Source of the DNA: Clostridia bacterium
GTDB taxonomy: Bacteria > Bacillota > Clostridia > Christensenellales > CAG-917
Direction of reading: 5' to 3'
Assembly (NCBI GenBank): GCA_017500745.1
Contig: JAFVYE010000088.1
Span: 1-7,403 of the forward strand
Length of the DNA stretch: 7,403 bases
Each line of letters begins with the position of its first letter. Positions within the stretch are counted from its first letter, which is position 1. The translations under genes and the position numbers were made by a program. Shown here piece by piece: positions 5,531-7,403 of the stretch. The notes beneath the pieces are model-generated. The model saw only the letters and a program-made list of their open reading frames with translations, searched no databases and was not told where the DNA came from.

Positions 5531-6558
5531 ATGACAAAAAACAGGCTTGTCACACCCATTGCAATTTTGATTTTTATGACGCTCATCCTGCTCTTTCCGT
5601 CCTACTATATGGACTCGGCAAGAAAAGGGCTGTCTGTGTTTGCAACCTCGGTTTTGCCTGCCCTGTTCCCTTTTGTATTTTTGACCAGCATACTGACAAA
5701 AACGGGCATTGTTGAGGACGTTGCACGTCTGTTCAAAAAGCCCTTTGAAAAGTTGTTTGGAGTGTGTCCTCTTGGGGCTTACGTTAGCTTTTCTTCCATG
5801 GTGTGCGGTTATCCGATTGGGGCGATGACGCTGTCAAATTTGTATGAGGTGGGTCAATCACTCAAAAGGACGTAAAGGCCCTCCTGCCCATCTCCTCAAC
5901 GGTTGGCCCAATATTTGTGCTGGGCACGGTTGGAGGGCTCTTGGGCAATGAAATCATGGGGGTTGTGGTGCTTGTGTCACACTACGTCGCCACCCTAATC
6001 AACGGCTTGCTGTGGAAGCAGTTGTATAAAATGGAAAGCGCACGCACGTGCGAGCGCAAAGGTGCTTTGACGTGCTCTGCCAACTCATCTTCAAGGCAAA
6101 CAGAGTCAGGTGCCATGCCTCTTTGCACTCTAAATACTTTTCCACAAAAAGACGTCACCCTTTCCTCATCAATTGGCGAGGCAATAATTTCATCTGCAAC
6201 TTCAATGCTTTCGGTGGGCGGATATATCCTCATGGGCGGGATTGTTGTGGACACCATTGCATTGATCCCCGCCATGGCCTCTCTGCCCCCAGAATTGACC
6301 TCTGTGGTATATGGCATGGTTGAGATGACAAGGGGTGTCATTGCATCTACGCTCATCAGTTCTACAACCCTGAAAACATCCATTGTCACCCTTGTTGTCA
6401 CTTGGGGAGGACTGTCGGTTTTGATGCAGTCATATCACTTTTTGTCAAGGTGTAATTTGACCTTTGTTGACGTAATTTTGCCCAAAATTTCACAAGGAAT
6501 TTTGGCATTTTTGACCGCAGAAATTTTTTCAAATTTATTTTTCAACATTTTGGCATAA
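5531..6558 (+). pseudogene. ylbJ: YlbJ-like sporulation integral membrane protein, frameshifted
   Basis: YlbJ is a polytopic membrane protein with nucleoside-recognition/Gate-type segments, needed for spore formation in B. subtilis; its transported substrate is unsettled. The reading frame is in two parts. From ATG 5531 the first frame reads to a TAA at 5873-5875. The second is open from 5848 to the stop at 6556-6558. Homologous sequence passes from one to the other at about 5857: LYEVGQ in the first frame continues as ITQKDVKALLPISS in the second. One extra A in the CAATC at 5855-5859 would join them into about 342 residues, short of the roughly 400 of B. subtilis YlbJ. Hydrophobic segments lie at residues 7-26 and around LPALFPFVFLTSIL, then VLGTVGGLLGNEIMGVVVLV, a glycine-rich SVGGYILMGGIVV segment, and two more near the C-terminus. 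ATG 5531 fits the usual YlbJ start; TTG 5507 and ATG 5513 fall inside a hairpin. No Shine-Dalgarno is visible. A real mutation and a sequencing or assembly error both fit. Confidence 0.82.
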
Positions 6559-6562
6559 ACTA

Positions 6563-6592
6563 TTGACTTTTGGCCTTTTCAACCATTATTCT
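6563..6592 (+). promoter_or_regulatory. Probable promoter of the HTH gene
   Basis: TTGACT (6563-6568, five of six consensus bases) and TATTCT (6587-6592, four of six) are separated by 18 bases, immediately after the ylbJ stop. The start would be near 6600, leaving a leader of about 43 bases with the Shine-Dalgarno at 6626. The weak -10 and long spacer suggest a modest or activated promoter. Confidence 0.45.
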
Positions 6593-6625
6593 TAATGTAG
6601 AAATAAACTTTTTTTTAGTTTTCAC

Positions 6626-6630
6626 GGAGG
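6626..6630 (+). promoter_or_regulatory. Shine-Dalgarno of the HTH gene with long spacing
   Basis: GGAGG lies 12 bases before ATG 6643, longer than the 5-9 usual in Firmicutes and the 8, 6 and 7 of rpmF, ackA and pta here. No standard start codon lies closer in frame, so ATG 6643 stands. The spacing may lower translation. Confidence 0.65.
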
Positions 6631-6642
6631 TACAACTTAATA

Positions 6643-7131
6643 ATGGTAAAAAACTGGAGCAACACTTTGTTGGTTGCTTATTGTCATTTACCCAAAATCA
6701 TCAAAAACATTGATTTGGGGGTTGAAAGACGGGTAAATTCGGGGTTTAAGAGCGTTCATTTAATGCACGGCATCACAAATGAACAATTATATGGTGAAAT
6801 CCTTGAATTAATTGGTGAAAAGCGTAAAATGGTCAACCTTTACATTGCTGTAAACACTGCTTTTGAGGGGCTTGACAACAGTTATGCGTTGCTCATTGAG
6901 ATGCGTTATTTCAAGAAGATGACATTGCAGGAAATTTCGGATAAATTCAACGTGCCTTTGCGCACTTTGTATAGGCGTCTTGATGATGCCAGAGTGCGAT
7001 TTCAAAAGCAACTTGACTTTGTTGGATTTGACGTTGAGTACATTGAAAAAGAGTACGGCAACAATAGGTTTATCTCTCTTATTCACGACAACATTGACAA
7101 CGAAAAATTTTCGCCGACCTACAAATTATAA
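6643..7131 (+). CDS. Sigma-70 region 4-like helix-turn-helix protein
   Basis: A 162-residue protein I cannot assign to a named gene. Residues 80-120 resemble sigma-factor region 4: a helix with YALLIEMRYFKKM, then a helix-turn-helix TLQEISDKFNVPLRTLYRRLDDA (94-116) in which PLRTLYRRL would be the recognition helix. The preceding 45-80 segment is predicted helical. This order, helical region then RY-containing helix then sigma-4 HTH, resembles the small phage-type regulators of the ArpU/DUF1492 kind, but no sigma region 2 is present, so it is not a complete sigma factor. The last 40 residues are acidic and aromatic with no motif I recognise. It has its own probable promoter and terminator, so it is likely a single-gene unit. 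No phage genes surround it. A DNA-binding transcription regulator is the safest call; target unknown. Confidence 0.75.
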   Translation: MVKNWSNTLLVAYCHLPKIIKNIDLGVERRVNSGFKSVHLMHGITNEQLYGEILELIGEKRKMVNLYIAVNTAFEGLDNSYALLIEMRYFKKMTLQEISDKFNVPLRTLYRRLDDARVRFQKQLDFVGFDVEYIEKEYGNNRFISLIHDNIDNEKFSPTYKL

Positions 7132-7146
7132 CAAAGCCACGGCAAT

Positions 7147-7176
7147 AAAAAAACGGTGAGCAATCACCGTTTTTTG
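7147..7176. terminator. Bidirectional intrinsic terminator
   Basis: ACGGTGA (7153-7159) pairs perfectly with TCACCGT (7164-7170) around a four-base loop, GCAA on the plus strand. Six T follow on the plus strand (7170-7175) and seven A precede (7147-7153), which read as T on the minus strand. It therefore can end both the HTH gene and the convergent pseudouridine synthase gene. The flanking A and T runs can extend the stem. Confidence 0.92.
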
Positions 7177-7217
7177 TTAACATTTTTTGTGTAATCAATG
7201 AGGAATTTTGTCAGATT

Positions 7218-7403
7218 TTAGCGGTTTTTGATAGAAATTGACAGGTATTTGTCAACGTCATACATTTGCCAAAGACCAATCTCAGGAGGATATACTCTGA
7301 AGGTCATTTGTTGTCCACCTACGGGATGAGCAAATCTAAGTTCGCTTGCCCAAAGGTGGAGAGGAAGTTGATACTTTTCGCCATTGCCATATCTTCTGTC
7401 ACC
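7218..7403 (-). CDS. RluA-family pseudouridine synthase, C-terminal end only
   Basis: The minus strand from the right edge is open to a TAA at 7220-7218 and encodes the last 61 residues of a protein. The fragment begins GDRRYG, the GDxxYG motif of the RluA family. The usual pattern follows: LHLWASELRFAHPVGG, then a short beta strand MTFRVYPPE and a C-terminal tail. RluA-family enzymes isomerise uridine to pseudouridine in rRNA or tRNA. The catalytic aspartate (HRLD motif) lies beyond the window, so activity and target (RluC-, RluD- or RluA-like) cannot be judged. It converges on the HTH gene and shares its terminator. Confidence 0.85.
   Translation of the reverse strand, partial: GDRRYGNGEKYQLPLHLWASELRFAHPVGGQQMTFRVYPPEIGLWQMYDVDKYLSISIKNR

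Noticed and set aside
5855..5875. Programmed -1 frameshift making full-length YlbJ
   Set aside because: No X XXY YYZ slippery heptamer fits the first frame here, no supporting hairpin or Shine-Dalgarno is evident, and YlbJ is not known to use recoding. A missing base is simpler.

Overview
The window looks like ordinary chromosome from a low-to-moderate G+C member of the Firmicutes, most likely an anaerobic clostridial lineage. Supporting points are the gene set (pta-ackA, rpmF-plsX-rnc, tmcAL/ylbM and ylbJ lying together), strong Shine-Dalgarno sites on several genes, and consensus housekeeping promoters in AT-rich gaps. I cannot name the genus. I see no mobile element, phage module, CRISPR array, tRNA or rRNA.

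Minus strand, right to left (4161 to 1): pta and ackA form a tight acetate-producing pair (acetyl-CoA to acetyl phosphate to acetate plus ATP). A perfect-consensus promoter between ackA and rpmF then serves ribosomal protein bL32 (rpmF), the phospholipid-synthesis acyltransferase PlsX, and ribonuclease III (rnc, cut by the left edge). A hairpin plus U-run lies between rpmF and plsX. plsX and rnc overlap by 11 bases. The usual clostridial partners DUF177/YceD, fapR and acpP are missing from this block.

Plus strand (4320 to 6558): tmcAL, the tRNA-Met cytidine acetate ligase, diverges from pta, followed by ylbJ, a sporulation-type membrane protein. ylbJ is broken by an apparent one-base deletion near 5857. 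The pta and tmcAL promoters interlock: their -10 boxes form one 10-bp palindrome, and each -35 lies in the other's transcribed leader, so they probably cannot be used together. Since AckA makes acetate and TmcAL uses it, this is the most interesting regulatory feature here.

Right end: a monocistronic gene for a small sigma-region-4-like helix-turn-helix protein (6643-7131) has its own promoter. It shares a bidirectional terminator with a convergent RluA-family pseudouridine synthase gene that runs off the right edge.

No gap exceeds 300 bases; the largest is the pta/tmcAL divergent region (4162-4319). Nothing here amounts to a wholly new system. The points worth checking are the interlocked promoters, the broken ylbJ, hairpins abutting start codons, and the orphan HTH protein.
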